A DNA stretch of 64,000 bases from Dromiciops gliroides (GCF_019393635.1 NC_057866.1:123379897-123443896), one strand, 5' to 3'; numbered from the stretch's first letter, positions 34,181 to 46,690 are shown. Made by a program: numbers and translations. The notes: generated by a model not told the origin, from the letters alone.

Positions 34181-34750
34181 TGGGGGCGTGTTTTTGAATG
34201 TGAGTAGTGCATCTTGGGAAATGAATCTCTTCTCTCTGCCCCTTTTCCATCACCCTTAGCCCAGGAGAAGATGGGAGAATTACCAGAGGCAAATCTTGGA
34301 TTGAACCTACAAAAAAATTTGGAACCAAAAAGAGGGAGCAGAAGAGAAGGAAATGGAGAAGGTACAGAACAGGAATAGAAGAGAGGGCTGAGGGTGAGCT
34401 GGTACAGAGGGATGGTCCAAGGGTGTCAGCGTGCACAGAGAAGTCAGAAGCTTCATCCACCAGAAACAGTATCAGCAGAGACTGGACTGGAAGACAAGTC
34501 CCAAGCTTGGGCAATGTTCCTTACCTCTCTCTCCTCCCTATCTATTTAGCCAGGACTTTACAACAATAAAGACCAAAACAATGATTCCTATTCCCTATCC
34601 TCCCTTATTTCCCATGGCTGCCTCTGTTCCCATTGTCTAAGGACATGTCATTACTTATGATTAGTACTAAAGGCTCTCATATTTCTCAGAGTATATGAAA
34701 TAGTTCTGGCTTGAGGAAGGGGTGAAAAGACACCCCTCCCGCAGTGCACT
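34181..34750. other. Unassigned sequence
   Basis: No repeat recognised. 'acaacaataaagacc' near 34560 resembles a polyadenylation signal, but no transcript structure supports it. The 112-codon minus frame at 34176-34514 has no motif I know. Confidence 0.3.
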
Positions 34751-34764
34751 ATGGTTTAGTTTTT

Positions 34765-34912
34765 TGTTCGTTTGTTTTTTGGTGAGGCAATTGGGGTTAA
34801 GTGACTTGCCCAGGGTCACACAGCTAGGGTTAAGTGTCTGAGGCTGGATTTGAACTCAGGTCCTCCTGACTCCATGGCCGGTACTCTATCCACTGTGCCA
34901 CCTAGCTTCCCC
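34765..34912 (-). mobile_element. Mar1/WSINE1 CORE-SINE
   Basis: 'ggtgaggcaattgg' tail type. TSD tggtttagttttt at 34752-34764 and 34913-34925, perfect 13 bp. Confidence 0.92.
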
Positions 34913-34925
34913 TGGTTTAGTTTTT

Positions 34926-36250
34926 ATGAATGATCTTATAACTCTCCTGAGCAGAACCTTAAACCTGAATTTAGGAGCTGTCTTCATTTTCCCCCTAGAA
35001 GAATGAACTTGCTGAGGCCAAGGTAGTAGGTAAGCTAAATGCTGCCCCTTTAACCTTTAAAGGGTTAAGGCTAAGCACTGCCCCTTAACTTTGGAGTTAG
35101 GTTTGCTGTGTGAAGACATTGACCCCACCCCTTTTCTTTTTGGCAATAGGAAATGAGGACAGCCCAGATCTCTCCTTCCTTTACTCCATTGTGACACCCA
35201 CTAATTACAATTGTATCCAGAGCTTAAAGGGCATGCTGACATATAGATACTTAATAACACTTTAAATGAATGAGTACAAAGTACTGAGCCAAGAATGGGG
35301 ATTTGAGGAGTCCAGTTTACTAAGCATTTTATCATGAGAACTATTCCAGGGAGATTTGAAATAATTTATTGGCCCCAGTAACTTTCCCATCGGTTACTGA
35401 AGATATGTTTTTAACAATTGCTACATGATGTCTGAATTCACCCTATCAGACTGTCCTGATCCAGAGAAAGATTAAGCTTTTTCAATCTCATGCAAGAGAA
35501 ATGAAATGTATTTAAGTCCCCAGAGAGCAATTACAAGGCCACATTCTCTGAGAAGATTACATTTTACACTGAGAACAATCCTTAATAGTTATTTAAAGGG
35601 GACAGAGGATAGGTACAAGAAGAAAAAATTCTAGGATCTGCATAAAGGACTGAATAAAAGGCTAAATGGATGGATAGCATCGCTCTCGCCTGGTCCTGGT
35701 GACCTGACCACTGCAAATAAGTGCCTCCGGGGTTAGGAACCCAGCAACACCAAAGGAAAAGGGGGGCGGGGGGGGAAGGTGTGGAACAGGATTACATAGG
35801 TCACGGAAACCCTAACTGTGTCTCTAAAGAAAAGCCTTTCCTTTGACTGTTTTGTCAAAATTGTAATCACTGTTATTCATGGCAAGGAGACATTCCAGCC
35901 TTTCCCAGTATTCCTGAGAGCTTGTGATTAAAGGGGAAAAAATCATTCTGTTCTCCCTCCCTCCTCCCCTCTCCCCCAAGACCACTCACCTTGGACACTT
36001 TGCACTGGACTGGGCAGTTTAAGAAAAGATCCTGGATATCACCTCCAAGGAGACCTTTTTTGTGTTCTCTGAGCTTTGTGATAGTTGTTTGGCCAAAAGC
36101 CACAAAATTCTGATTACGAGATTCTCTTTATTTAAGCTTTATTTTCTCAACTTCTAAAGAGAAATGCTTGAAGCTTTTGGAGGAAGTAAAGCTGATCTTC
36201 TTTCTACACCTAGAAGGTAATGACTATCCCTCAGGGATCCAACCTGGTGT
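34926..36250. other. Longest repeat-poor stretch next to the retrocopy
   Basis: No transposon recognised in about 1.3 kb. 35200-35600 is AT-rich with 'cactaattacaattgtatcc' and 'gagcaattacaaggcc'. A G-run sits at about 35761-35777. Candidate conserved non-coding DNA only. Confidence 0.25.
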
Positions 36251-36254
36251 TACC

Positions 36255-36450
36255 TAGATAGTCAGGAAGATCTGGGTTCAGGTCCTGACTCTGGTACTTG
36301 CTAGCTAAATGATTGTAAACACATCACTCTGGACCTCACTTTTCTCATCTGTAAAATGAGACTAATGACTGTAGTATTTACCTCAGCTGGTTCTGAGGTT
36401 CAAATGAAATAATATATATAAAGTGAATTGGAAACTTGAAAGGGGCTATA
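36255..36450 (+). mobile_element. MIR SINE
   Basis: 'agatctgggttcaggtcctg', 'tttctcatctgtaaaatgag', 'gaaataatatatataaagtg'. Directly followed by a (GAAT)n run. Confidence 0.68.
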
Positions 36451-36505
36451 TGAATGAATGAATGAATGAATGAATAAAGAACTTATTATGTGCTTCTAGT
36501 ACTAC

Positions 36506-36516
36506 TGCCAGACATT
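36506..36516. repeat. Target-site duplication, copy 1 (NDUFAB1 retrocopy)
   Basis: tgccagacatt, identical to 37391-37401, next to the poly(A) end of the minus-strand retrocopy. Confidence 0.9.
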
Positions 36517-37390
<874 letters not shown>

Positions 37391-37401
37391 TGCCAGACAT
37401 T
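37391..37401. repeat. Target-site duplication, copy 2 (NDUFAB1 retrocopy)
   Basis: tgccagacatt at the 5' end of the retrocopy, identical to copy 1. Confidence 0.9.
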
Positions 37402-37939
37402 GTACCAATCTCTGGGCATACAAATATAACAAGTGAGATAGTCCCTGCCCACAAGGAGTTGACATTCCAGCAGCGCATCTGGAGGAGTGAGGACCAGGGA
37501 AGGGAGTTTTGGAAGGGATGGGTCACGGGGATCATGAGTAGATTCATAGGGCAATCAATTCACACTTTCCAAAAGCAACAGTACTCGATGTTTACAGGGA
37601 GTGAATGAATGGATGGATGACAGAAAAGGCAATTTGTTAAACATTTCCTTTGTGCAAAGTGCTGTCTGAAAGCGGGAGATGCAAATAGGAAAAAACCCCA
37701 CCAGTTTTTGTTTTCCAGGAGTTCAAGTCTTAATGGGGGAGATTATCACACACAGGAGATTTTTAGCTGTAAGTTAGATGGAAGGGTCCCATTGTCTTTA
37801 GGGTGCTGGTGAGAAGTAAGGGGAAGACTGCTAACCCATTGGTAGGGCAGGTGGCATATAAATGTTAGGAATTACTATTATTTGAGACTTGACAGTGTAG
37901 GGAAAAGTTATAAAATATACCTCCCATCCTGCCTGCTTT

Positions 37940-38005
37940 GATCCACCTTACCAGTTCTTTGTATTCCCAGCATTGAGCATAGCGCCTGGCATCTAGGACA
38001 CTTTT
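37940..38005 (+). mobile_element. L2 LINE 3' terminus fragment
   Basis: 'ttgtattcccagcattgagc' and 'agcgcctggcatctaggac'. Confidence 0.6.
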
Positions 38006-38164
38006 GGAGCCTGGTAAGGTAGACCTCCCAAATGCCTTTCTTTATCGATCTTGGTGCCTGTTGATGCTTCTTCTCCCTAACACTGCTCTCACCCCCTTAA
38101 ACTATTTATGTGCAAACACACAAATCCATAACTTTCATTGCTATAGTTGCACGGACTCAATTGA

Positions 38165-38365
38165 ATACATTCCTTCAAGCTTGGCCCCAAGGAAGAGAGG
38201 AGAAAATTCACTTCTCTCCCTTCTTTCCAGAGGTGAAAGATAGCTACTGATTGGTTTTGCTGAAATGTTTTTTTCTTCTTTCTTTTCTGTATTTTGTTAT
38301 AGGGATGGGTAGGTGAGGAGAAAGGAAATATTTCTATATTTTGCAATTAAAATGATTTAAAAACA
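38165..38365 (+). mobile_element. LINE-1 3' UTR remnant
   Basis: 'cttggccccaaggaagagag', 'ttggttttgctgaaatgttt', 'attttgttatagggatgggt', ending in an A-rich run. Related to 7860-8620 and 19546-20095. Confidence 0.5.
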
Positions 38366-38672
38366 AAATACATCAATATGATTTCCCCCCCCACCCCAAA
38401 AATGTGTCCCCAGTCTCAATCAGGATTCTCCAGTCACTTGACATGGGCATCCACAGATAAGCAAAAAAACAGGATAAGGCAGTCCTTAGCATTGTTTGTA
38501 TTTGAGTAGCAGAGACTTAGCCAAAGGTGGCCAGAGCAGATAGTGGGGCAGGTTGAGGAAAGAAGGAGAATGAAAAAGAAAAAAAGACACAAAAAATAAA
38601 TTTATTTATTATACTTGACAGGATAAGGATTTTCTCTTAAAAAGCCCATTGTAGCAAAAATAATCCTGACTT
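38366..38672. other. Unassigned sequence
   Basis: No feature recognised. Confidence 0.35.
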
Positions 38673-38674
38673 GG

Positions 38675-39030
38675 TATTAGAAGGGTGTGGTTTTGAATTA
38701 TCACTTCCAGACTTCAAAACTGGGAGACCTTGGGCAAAACACTGAACCTTCTTTTTTTTTTTTTTTGGCGGAGCAATGAGGGTTAAGTGACTTGCCCAGG
38801 GTCACACAGCTAGTAAGTGTCAAGTGTCTGAGGCTGGACTTGAACTCAGGTCCTCCTGAAACCAGGGCCGGTGCTTTATTCCACTCAGCCACCTAGCTGC
38901 CCCCAACACTGAACCTTCTGAACCTCAGTTTCCTTATCTGTAAATGATAGTAATAATAGCACCTACTTCATGGGAGTTTTGTGAAGATCAAAAGAAGGAA
39001 TGTTTGTAGAGTGCTTCACAAACCTTTTTA
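38675..39030 (+). mobile_element. MIR SINE, split
   Basis: 'ctgggagaccttgggcaaaa' resumes beyond the SINE as 'cctcagtttccttatctgta' and 'gtagagtgcttcacaaacc'. Confidence 0.72.
38753..38904 (-). mobile_element. Mar1/WSINE1 CORE-SINE inside MIR
   Basis: 'cattgctccgc' type tail. Perfect 15-bp TSD aacactgaaccttct at 38738-38752 and 38905-38919. Confidence 0.93.
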
Positions 39031-39049
39031 GAGAGATAATCTAGTATAT

Positions 39050-39306
39050 GGGGCACCAAGGTGACAGTGGCTAGAGTACTAGGCTTGGGACTCAGGAAGA
39101 CTCATTTTCCTGAATTCGAACCTGGCCACAGACATTTACTATCTGTATGACCCTGGGCAAGTTACTTAACCCTGTTTGCCACAGTTTCCTCATCTGTTAA
39201 AGTAACCAGAGAAGGAAATGGCAAACCACTCCAGTATCTTTGCCATGAAAACCCCAAATGGGGTCATGAAGAGTCAGACATGACTGAAACAACTAAACAA
39301 CAACAC
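39050..39306 (+). mobile_element. Long CORE-SINE with RTE-like tail, full length
   Basis: 'ggggcaccaaggtgacagtg' to 'gactgaaacaactaaacaac'. The clearest complete tail in the window. Confidence 0.87.
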
Positions 39307-39309
39307 TGT

Positions 39310-39670
39310 GTCTTAATAATGTAGAACTGAAGCCTTTCGGGCTCTTCAGAGTCAAGGCCCTCGTGGACTATTTGCTTTCCCATCTCTGTTAAAGGAAGAG
39401 AGACGGAATTAATTGCAAAACAATCTCATCCCTCTCACAGACCTCACCTGTGTGCTGGCCTCTTCACCTCACTGAAAGCTCTCCTCAGGCTGGACTTACA
39501 GTTCTAGGATCAGTCTGCTACAAGAGAAATGGACTTGTTAGGGAACGTGATTTCTCAGTGAGGCAAAACATACCATCTACTCTAAAAGAATTCTTCTAAC
39601 AGGAAATGGACTCATGAGGTAGAGAAAGACCTTTCTCACATAGCCAATGTGGAAATTTGTTTTGCTTGAC
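39310..39670. other. Unassigned sequence
   Basis: No feature recognised. Confidence 0.35.
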
Positions 39671-39815
39671 CACACACACACACACACACACACACACTCA
39701 TATATATATACATATATATATATACATATATATATATACACATATATATATATACATGCATATATATATACACACATATATATATACATGCATATATATA
39801 TATACATACATATTA
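39671..39815 (+). repeat. (CA)n-(TA)n compound microsatellite
   Basis: CA run, then TATATACA-type units with periodic CATG. Produces spurious tyrosine/isoleucine-rich frames on both strands. Confidence 0.95.
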
Positions 39816-39990
39816 GAACATTCATTTTAAGGGATTTTTTTTTTCTTTTCCCAATGAAGAGTGGGGTGGGCTGGGTGTTTGGGGGAGGATAGGGACACTG
39901 TAGCAAAAAAAAAAAAAAGTAAGAGGTTCATTGAGACATCTTCTAATACCAAGAAGAGAACAAAGGAAAGGTCAAAAAGAAGCACAGATG

Positions 39991-40142
39991 GAGGTGGCTA
40001 GGTGGCACAGTGGATAAAGCACTGGCCCTGGATTCAGTAGTATCTGAGTTCAAATCCAGCCTCAGACACTTGACACTTACTAGCTGTGTGACCCTGGGCA
40101 AGTCACTTAACCCCCATTGCCCCGAACAACAACAACAAAAAA
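39991..40142 (+). mobile_element. Mar1/WSINE1 CORE-SINE
   Basis: 'cattgccccg' ending with (AAC)n tail. TSD aagcacagatg at 39980-39990 and 40143-40153. Confidence 0.92.
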
Positions 40143-40320
40143 AAGCACAGATGAGTTAGCTCAAAAGTGACAAGTAAAATTTATTTGTTGTATATTTTAA
40201 AAGAAAAGCAAGCTCTACATAATAGAGACTTGCAATTTCATGTAGAATCCTCTTTTTCTGTTCTACTATGTAAATTGACATGCTCATTTTGTGTTCATTA
40301 AGTTCAAAATAAATATCTTT

Positions 40321-40459
40321 TTTTTGGTGGTGAGGGAGGCAGTTGGGGTTAAGTGACTTGCCCAGTCACACTGCTAGTAAGTGTCTGAGGCTGGATTTGA
40401 ACCCAGATCCTCCTGACTCCAGGGCCAGTGCTCTATCCAATGTGCCACCTACCTGCCCC
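40321..40459 (-). mobile_element. Mar1/WSINE1 CORE-SINE
   Basis: 'gaggcagttgggg' tail type with a 5-bp loss in 'cttgcccagtcacac'. TSD imperfect, around aaataaa. Confidence 0.87.
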
Positions 40460-40591
40460 AAATAAACTTTTATTAAAAAAAAAAAAAGAGAATACTCCTG
40501 GCAACTAAAACCACGAAATATCAAATGTATCCTTTTGGTGCTTGAAGTCTTCCATCATAGACTTTCCTCTTTCTTTCAAGGCCTATTTTTG

Positions 40592-40741
40592 TTTTGTTTT
40601 GTTTTTAGGCAGGGCAATCAAGGTTAAGTGACTTGCCCAAGGTCACACAGCTAGTACGTGTCAAGTGTCTGAGGTCGGATTTGAACTCAGGTCCTCCTGA
40701 ATCCAGGGTCAGTGCTCTATCCACTGCCACCTAGCTGCCCC
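40592..40741 (-). mobile_element. Mar1/WSINE1 CORE-SINE
   Basis: Minus copy with a (TTTTG)n head. TSD tcaaggcctatttttg (40576-40591) against tcaaggcctacttttg (40742-40757). Confidence 0.9.
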
Positions 40742-40789
40742 TCAAGGCCTACTTTTGCCACATAATGATAGGATGCTGAGGGAGGAGTC

Positions 40790-40870
40790 TTAGATCCCTT
40801 GATTTTATAGATGAGGAAATGAAGGCCCAGAAAAGTTAGGTGACTTATCTGAGGTCATTTTCTGATCATT
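40790..40870 (-). mobile_element. MIR-type fragment
   Basis: 'gattttatagatgaggaaat' and 'gttaggtgacttatctgagg'. Confidence 0.5.
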
Positions 40871-41527
40871 TCATTTTTTATAAAAGGTTCAATGCAAAAA
40901 CCAAAAATAAGACCAAACCAAAATAAAAGCCAACTGCTAAGAAGTCCCCTGGGTCAAACAGAAAATGTAAAAAAAAAAAAGTTAAGTATTTGAATGGAAT
41001 ATGAGTTTTCCTTCTCTGAACTGTAACAGCAGAACAAATTGGAAAAATGCCTTGTGCCTTTCAAGAGAGGGGGGAGTATACCCTCAGTTTCCTTATCTAT
41101 ATAATGAGAGGCTTAGATTAGTGGATCACTAAGTCTAAATTAGCTGCCAGACCTAAATCCTATGAACTATGAAATGAACCAGACAGCATGTCTATTTGGA
41201 AACTCACAAGAATGTCTACAGTGAAGTGCTTAGAATATGATATTAATTTCTTTGTAAACAAATGTGTATATCCATTCGTTCATTTTTTAAAAAAAACAGG
41301 ATACAACATGCTGGTTATGCTTCTATGTTTACAGTCATAGGGCCTACAAACAGTCACCTCTTTGATTCCATTTATCAAGCAATCTTATATGATCTTAATA
41401 CAATTATGAGAGGATGCATTGGCAGGGAACCAGGGACTTCCTATAAACAGTGAGGTTCAACAGATCTAGTGCTGACGTGGACATGATTTCACCAAGCCCT
41501 GTAACAATAAAAAGCCTCCCAAATGAG
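40871..41527. other. Unassigned sequence
   Basis: A MIR tail-like phrase at about 41085-41115 ('cctcagtttccttatctata'); otherwise nothing. Confidence 0.35.
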
Positions 41528-41750
41528 ATCTACAAACACTCAAAAGCATTTTGCTATGTAAACTTTATCTTTTTTTTCCTCACAACAATATGAATGCTAT
41601 TATTACCCTATTTTTATAATGGGAAAACAAGCAGAGGGAAAAGTGACTTGCTCAAGGTCACATGGCTAGTAAGAGTCTGAGGGCAGATTTGAACACAGGC
41701 CTTCCTGAGTCCAGGCCCAGCATTCTATCCTCTGACTACATTATTTCTTG
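41528..41750 (-). mobile_element. MIR SINE
   Basis: 'tcctcacaacaatatgaatg', 'cttgctcaaggtcacatggc', 'gatttgaacacaggccttcc'. Confidence 0.72.
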
Positions 41751-41847
41751 CATTGAGAAATCCCCATATACCCTTCCTCTCACACCAGTCTGTAAGACCT
41801 TTCCATAGTAATGATAATTATCATTATACCATATGGTGGTACACCAG

Positions 41848-42095
41848 TCTTATTGAGTCATTTCTCAGTCATGTCTGACTCTTCAGGACCCCATTTGGGG
41901 TTTTCTTATAAGGATACTGGAGTGGTTTTCCATTTTCTTCTCCAGTTCATTTTACAGATGAGGAACTGAGGCAAACAGGGTCAAGTGACTTGCCCACAGT
42001 CACATAGCTAGTGAGTGTCTGAGGCTGAATTTGAACTTGGGTTTTCCTGACTCCAGCAATGGAGGTTTTACCCACTGTACCACCTAGATGCCTAG
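41848..42095 (-). mobile_element. Long CORE-SINE with RTE-like tail
   Basis: 'gagtcatttctcagtcatgt' to 'taccacctagatgcctag'. TSD not clear. Confidence 0.82.
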
Positions 42096-43363
42096 TATAC
42101 CAATACATAATTTGAAATACCTGAAAGAAATTATGGCAGCCTACCATGGATGACAGAGGTTCTTTGTACATACGCACACATTATTATGATTGATTTTCCT
42201 TTCAATGACAAAAGGAATACTTAATAGTTCATTTGTGTAGAAATTCTACATAAATAAAATTATAATTAAAAACCCATTAGCCAGCATTCTGTTAATTATG
42301 ATGCTCTACCACACAACACTTCAATATAGCTGCTTTACGAGAAAAATCCATTCTGAGTTGGAACAGAGGTTCTCAAGAGTACAAGACCAATGAGGAAAGA
42401 AGGAGCCACCTTATCAGTTACAGAGGCAAGACAGGAAGAGGCTTACCAATTTTTCCATGGCCTCAGAGTCAGAATTCATGGATGTTTAGACAAAGCCAGG
42501 TTGCTTATTCGCTTTCCATTTGGACCCATTAGCTTTGCTCCCTGTTCCAAAGCACCAGACTGCCCACTTAACCCTAGTGAGCCAATTCTGATACATGTTC
42601 TTTGTCACAAGAGGGACTGAGTGAGAGTGTAAATGAATCTGCCCAGATCCATCACCACGAATGGAGAAAAACATTTGTAAAGCATGTCTCCTGCTAGCCG
42701 TGCTGTCAGAATCGGTATAATTGTATATTTTTAAAAATTATTACAAAATTTTACAAAACAAAACTATATCAGGGATGAGCAGATTTCTGTTTGAATGACC
42801 AGAGTGAGAAAGTAGAAAATATTCATTCCACTTTTCCAATTTGCTGTCGTGTGAAGCCAAACATCTAAACTTCTTGGACCTCTTTGACTTTATCATACAA
42901 AAAGACTCAAAAGAGTCTTCTTCTATGAAATTCCAGTTAATCAACATTAAGCATGCTAACATCCCAAACAACCATTTGTCCCATTCATCTTAGAAAGGAA
43001 GCAAGGGTTCAAGCCTGGAAGTGAGAGGGTGAGAGCAATGGCCTCTCCCTGAATGGTTCAAGTAAAAACTGCTCCATCCGTCCCTCTTGTACCCATTCAC
43101 CTGACCACATTCTTCTGCAGTTTGAACTGGCCTTGATCACCTCTTGTCATGGCTCCCATGGGGGAGAGAGGGGAGAAGATGCAAGCTCAAAGTGAAGGCC
43201 ATCCTAGGTGATCAGGATGGAAAAGGATGACATTTCCCCGGATGCATGGACCCAGAGTTCAAACACTCATTGGGGGAACAAGAATTCTAATTCTCTTGAG
43301 ATGTGTGTGCTGGCCGTGGAGATTTGATTTCACTGGGGAGGAGAGGAGGGAGAATTGAAGGGT
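42096..43363. other. Repeat-poor unassigned sequence
   Basis: No transposon or convincing exon in about 1.25 kb. Overlapping frames at 42390-42674 on both strands have no motif. Confidence 0.3.
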
Positions 43364-43379
43364 AAGATCAACAAGAAGG

Positions 43380-43446
43380 GGGGCACAGTGGACAAAGTCA
43401 CTTAACCCTCATTGCCCCGCCCCCCCAAAAAAAACTTAAAAAAAAA
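43380..43446 (+). mobile_element. 67-bp mini-SINE: both ends of Mar1/WSINE1, middle missing
   Basis: 'gggcacagtgga' is joined directly to 'caaagtcacttaaccctc' and 'attgccccgccc', losing about 80-90 bp of the body. Perfect 16-bp TSD aagatcaacaagaagg at 43364-43379 and 43447-43462. Confidence 0.88.
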
Positions 43447-43462
43447 AAGATCAACAAGAAGG

Positions 43463-43733
43463 AGAAAAATGGAGATCATTTGCTCAAACACTCCCACTGT
43501 CCATACAGCTCTCCCTTTGGCTCCCTTCAGGCCCCAATGGCTGCTTTCCACAAGGATATCTCATCTTCTTGCTCTACTCTGGCTGGGCAAATTTTCTGTG
43601 TGGAGTCCAACTTAAAGAAAAGAATCTCCTGCTTTTGTGCTTTTGTCTCGTTTGGGTTGGTTGGATAATCTCTAATTTTGCTTGGGTGAGTTTCTGTCCT
43701 GAGCTATGATAGAAGAAAGTGAGATCCATGCTG
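43463..43733. other. Unassigned sequence
   Basis: Two overlapping plus frames (43412-43668) without motif. Confidence 0.35.
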
Positions 43734-43749
43734 CTTCTTATATCTTTTT

Positions 43750-43900
43750 TTTTTTTTTTTTTTTTAGTGAGGCAATTGGGGTTAAGTGACTTGCCCAGGG
43801 TCACACAGCTAGTAAGTGTTAAGTGTCTGAGGCCGGATTTGAACTCAGGTCCTCCTGACTCCAGGGTCGGTGCTCTATCCACTGCGCCACCTAGCTGCCC
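43750..43900 (-). mobile_element. Mar1/WSINE1 CORE-SINE
   Basis: Long T-run, 'gtgaggcaattggggttaag' tail type. Perfect 16-bp TSD cttcttatatcttttt at 43734-43749 and 43901-43916. Confidence 0.93.
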
Positions 43901-43916
43901 CTTCTTATATCTTTTT

Positions 43917-45534
43917 AAAGAAGGTGCAATATATGTCATGTAGAGTTGACTGGGCCTGATATTAAATCCTGACGTGGTCTTGGCAACTTCTAATAGTACA
44001 ATATCCCTTCAAGAAGTCATAACTTAAAAAAAAAATGGTTAATTTAGTAAAGGTCATGAAGAGACTTGTCAATACTGAAGACTTTTGTATTATTTTGTTG
44101 AGTGTTTAAAATTATGCATTTGGTTATAAATTTAATGGGTTTTTAGAACTAATTTGTACAAAGTTATATATGTGATGAGGGTAAATTATTCACTCTATGA
44201 AATGTGACCATATGGGGAGTAGATAGAGAGTTGGCCTTGGGGTCAGGAGGACTGCTGACCAAAACAGATTGTGTGACCCTAAGCAAGTCACTTGACTTCT
44301 CCATGTCCCAAGTGTTGACCAGCATTGGTAGAGATTGTTTCTGAGCAGGAATTCCTTACTCTGATGAAATCACAGGTCCAGTCAAAAGAAATCCCTTCAA
44401 TAACTTTGCTCATAGGTAAATGTAGGTATTTGTTAGCACTTGGAAACACTGGAGAAGAAAGTATTGTAATATCATTTATTTCTGGGCTAACTAGGTGTGG
44501 CTTAAAGTCATGGGTAACTTAAGGAGGATGAACAGGGAAAAAGAAGTTAAAGAAAACATTTAACATAAAAATACAAGCCTTCCCTTAACACCAAAATCTT
44601 GGGTTTTAGGGATCTCAATAGTGTTTTCTCATGAAATGAATAGGATATATAAGGTGGAAGTAAAATATTTAATGTATTTAAGAGAATAAACTCTTTTCAA
44701 ATACTTTAGCAGGTTTCATTTCAAATAAATAATAACTATGCACATCATAAATCATCTTTATCTGTTCATAAAAGCAAATCCTCAAAGACCTATACCTGCC
44801 AACATTTTATGAGCTTAGTTTGAGTTATTATGTCAATTTGTAAGCAATTAATTTTTGTTTGTTTTTCTAAGATACAAACTTTTTACTAACGTAGAAAGGC
44901 CTTCCTCCTGATTATCTTGAATCAATGAGGGGCTCCTTTATTTGGATTTCATAAAATGGTTCCACAATCAGCTAAAACAAAATGTTTTAAAAGCTTGACA
45001 GGCAGTCGGCAGTAATGAGAAGTGGGGGTAGGGCGTGTAGCTTATAAGAAAAGTCCCAGGCAGGCACAAAACAAAACAAAACTTCGAAACCATGTGTGAA
45101 TAGTCTAATCCTCAGGAAGCATTAATCACACAGCATGAATTAAATCTGCTATGTAGGGGATGCGTGGTATGTGAAATATCCTCTTTTTTAAAATAGCTAG
45201 ATGACCCAAACTATAGCCATTGTTTCTTTGTGAAATTTTCAGTTCTTTGAACTGTTTGAAAAATTAAAGATTTTTCCCCTCTTGGAACTGTTTTATCTTG
45301 CAGTAGAATGAAAGTATAAAATGCCTGAAAAGCTGAGGTATTAAGAAGACAAAAATGCATACAATTGGTAATATAGGAAAGTTATGCTATAAGATATAAA
45401 GAGCACAAACTTCATAGGAAACAGGCTGGACTTTTTAAGCATTGTATCAATATTTCTAATTCTTGGTCATCCATTTTCCTATATTCTTCTATTCTGGTGG
45501 GTTTAGCTCATAAAAGAACAGACTAAGTTCTGTC
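43917..45534. other. Longest repeat-poor interval, possible conserved non-coding DNA
   Basis: Only a MIR-like fragment at about 44215-44305 ('ggccttggggtcaggaggac'). The rest, about 1.4 kb, is AT-rich, repeat-free and without a coding frame of note. Confidence 0.3.
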
Positions 45535-45735
45535 TCATTCATAGAAGCATAGGACCCTATAACAAGAAAGAACCTTACAAACCAAGTCCAACTTCCTCAT
45601 TTCACTGATGGAGAAACTGAGAGCCAGAGCAGGAAAATGACTTTCCCATAAAAACACAATGGTGAAATGAAGACAGACTGGACTAGAATCCAGGTCTCCT
45701 AACTCCCAATCTATTGCTCTGGCACAATTGTCCAT
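45535..45735 (-). mobile_element. MIR-type SINE (MIR3-like)
   Basis: 'ctgatggagaaactgagagc' and 'actagaatccaggtctccta'. Confidence 0.55.
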
Positions 45736-46004
45736 TGGCAAGGAGCTTCTATGTCTAGAATAAAAGCATAACAATGTGATATAGGTAGGTCACTTGGGTG
45801 GTGGTGATGGAAAATCACTTAACTCAATCCATGCCCCTTTTTACTAACTTAACAAAGAAGCATAACATCATTCACTTTAAGAAGACATGTGATCATTAGA
45901 TAGGTATGGGATAACTAGAACTATGTTTTCATTGATAGAGGGGCATTTAGATGAAGAAATTCCCTCTACTGATGCAGGTCAGCAAATTCCCCTGCAATTT
46001 CAAG
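45736..46004. other. Unassigned sequence
   Basis: No feature recognised. Confidence 0.35.
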
Positions 46005-46145
46005 TCTTAGAGAGCTACCTAGAGCATTGACAGGTTAAGTAATTTGCCCAGGGTCACAAAGCCAGTATGTGACAGAGGGCAGGTCTGTCTGAGGTGTTCC
46101 TGACTCTGAGGTCAGATTGCTATTCACCACATCTTGCTGCTTTTG
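46005..46145 (-). mobile_element. MIR SINE fragment
   Basis: 'acaggttaagtaatttgccc' and 'gttcctgactctgaggtcag'. Confidence 0.62.
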
Positions 46146-46171
46146 TTTATTTGTGTGATCACCCTATAAAA

Positions 46172-46258
46172 AATTTGGCCTCAAACACTTGACACTTAAC
46201 TAGCTGTGTGACCCTGGGCAAGTCACTTAACCCCCATGGCCCCGCCAAAAAAAAATAA
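46172..46258 (+). mobile_element. Mar1/WSINE1 CORE-SINE, 5'-truncated
   Basis: Begins at 'tttggcctcaaacacttgac', so the first half is absent. 'catggccccgcc' ending and an A-rich tail. Confidence 0.85.
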
Positions 46259-46315
46259 TAATGGAAAGAAATACTGGTTAGGTTTAGTTTTGGGGGAAAA
46301 GAATACTCATTAAGT

Positions 46316-46445
46316 TTGCTGGCTTGGGGAGGGGAGAGGAGGGAGGGAAAGGGAGGGGAAAAATTTGGAACTCAAAATTTTATAAAAATGAATGTTAAAA
46401 ACTATGTTTACGTGTAATTGGAAAAATAAAATTCTATAAAAATAA
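46316..46445 (+). mobile_element. LINE-1 3' terminus
   Basis: 'gctggcttggggaggggaga', polypurine tract, 'atttggaactcaaaatttta', 'gtgtaattggaaaaataaaa'. Confidence 0.85.
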
Positions 46446-46519
46446 GAAGACTCATTGAGTTAAAAACAGCTTTAACTAAGTTTGACTTAGTGATACTTAT
46501 TGGTCTCATCAGTTATTAT

Positions 46520-46690
46520 TGAGGAGTACAGAACTGGAAAAGTAAGGTGGCACCAAATTGTAAAGTACCACAAATGAGTTTGAACTTGACTTGCTTGGCA
46601 ATGGGGAGTCACCAAAGATTTTTAAGCAAAAGATTGATTTGTGAAGATTTGTGCATAAGAAAGATTCTTCCAGGAGCAGGATGGATTTGG
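46520..46690 (-). mobile_element. L2 LINE fragment
   Basis: Antisense L2 phrases: 'aaattgtaaagtaccacaaa', 'tggcaatggggagtcaccaa', 'tttaagcaaaagattgattt'. Confidence 0.5.

Noticed and set aside
34176-34640. Possible LTR or transcript end, from an aataaag near 34566
   Set aside because: No paired terminal repeat, primer-binding site or coding remnant was seen; one hexamer is not enough.
35040-35095. Imperfect palindrome around cctttaacctttaaaggg as a regulatory hairpin
   Set aside because: Short, imperfect and without context; chance is likely.
39577-39906. Tyr/Ile/Cys-rich open frames
   Set aside because: They are translations of the CA/TA microsatellite.
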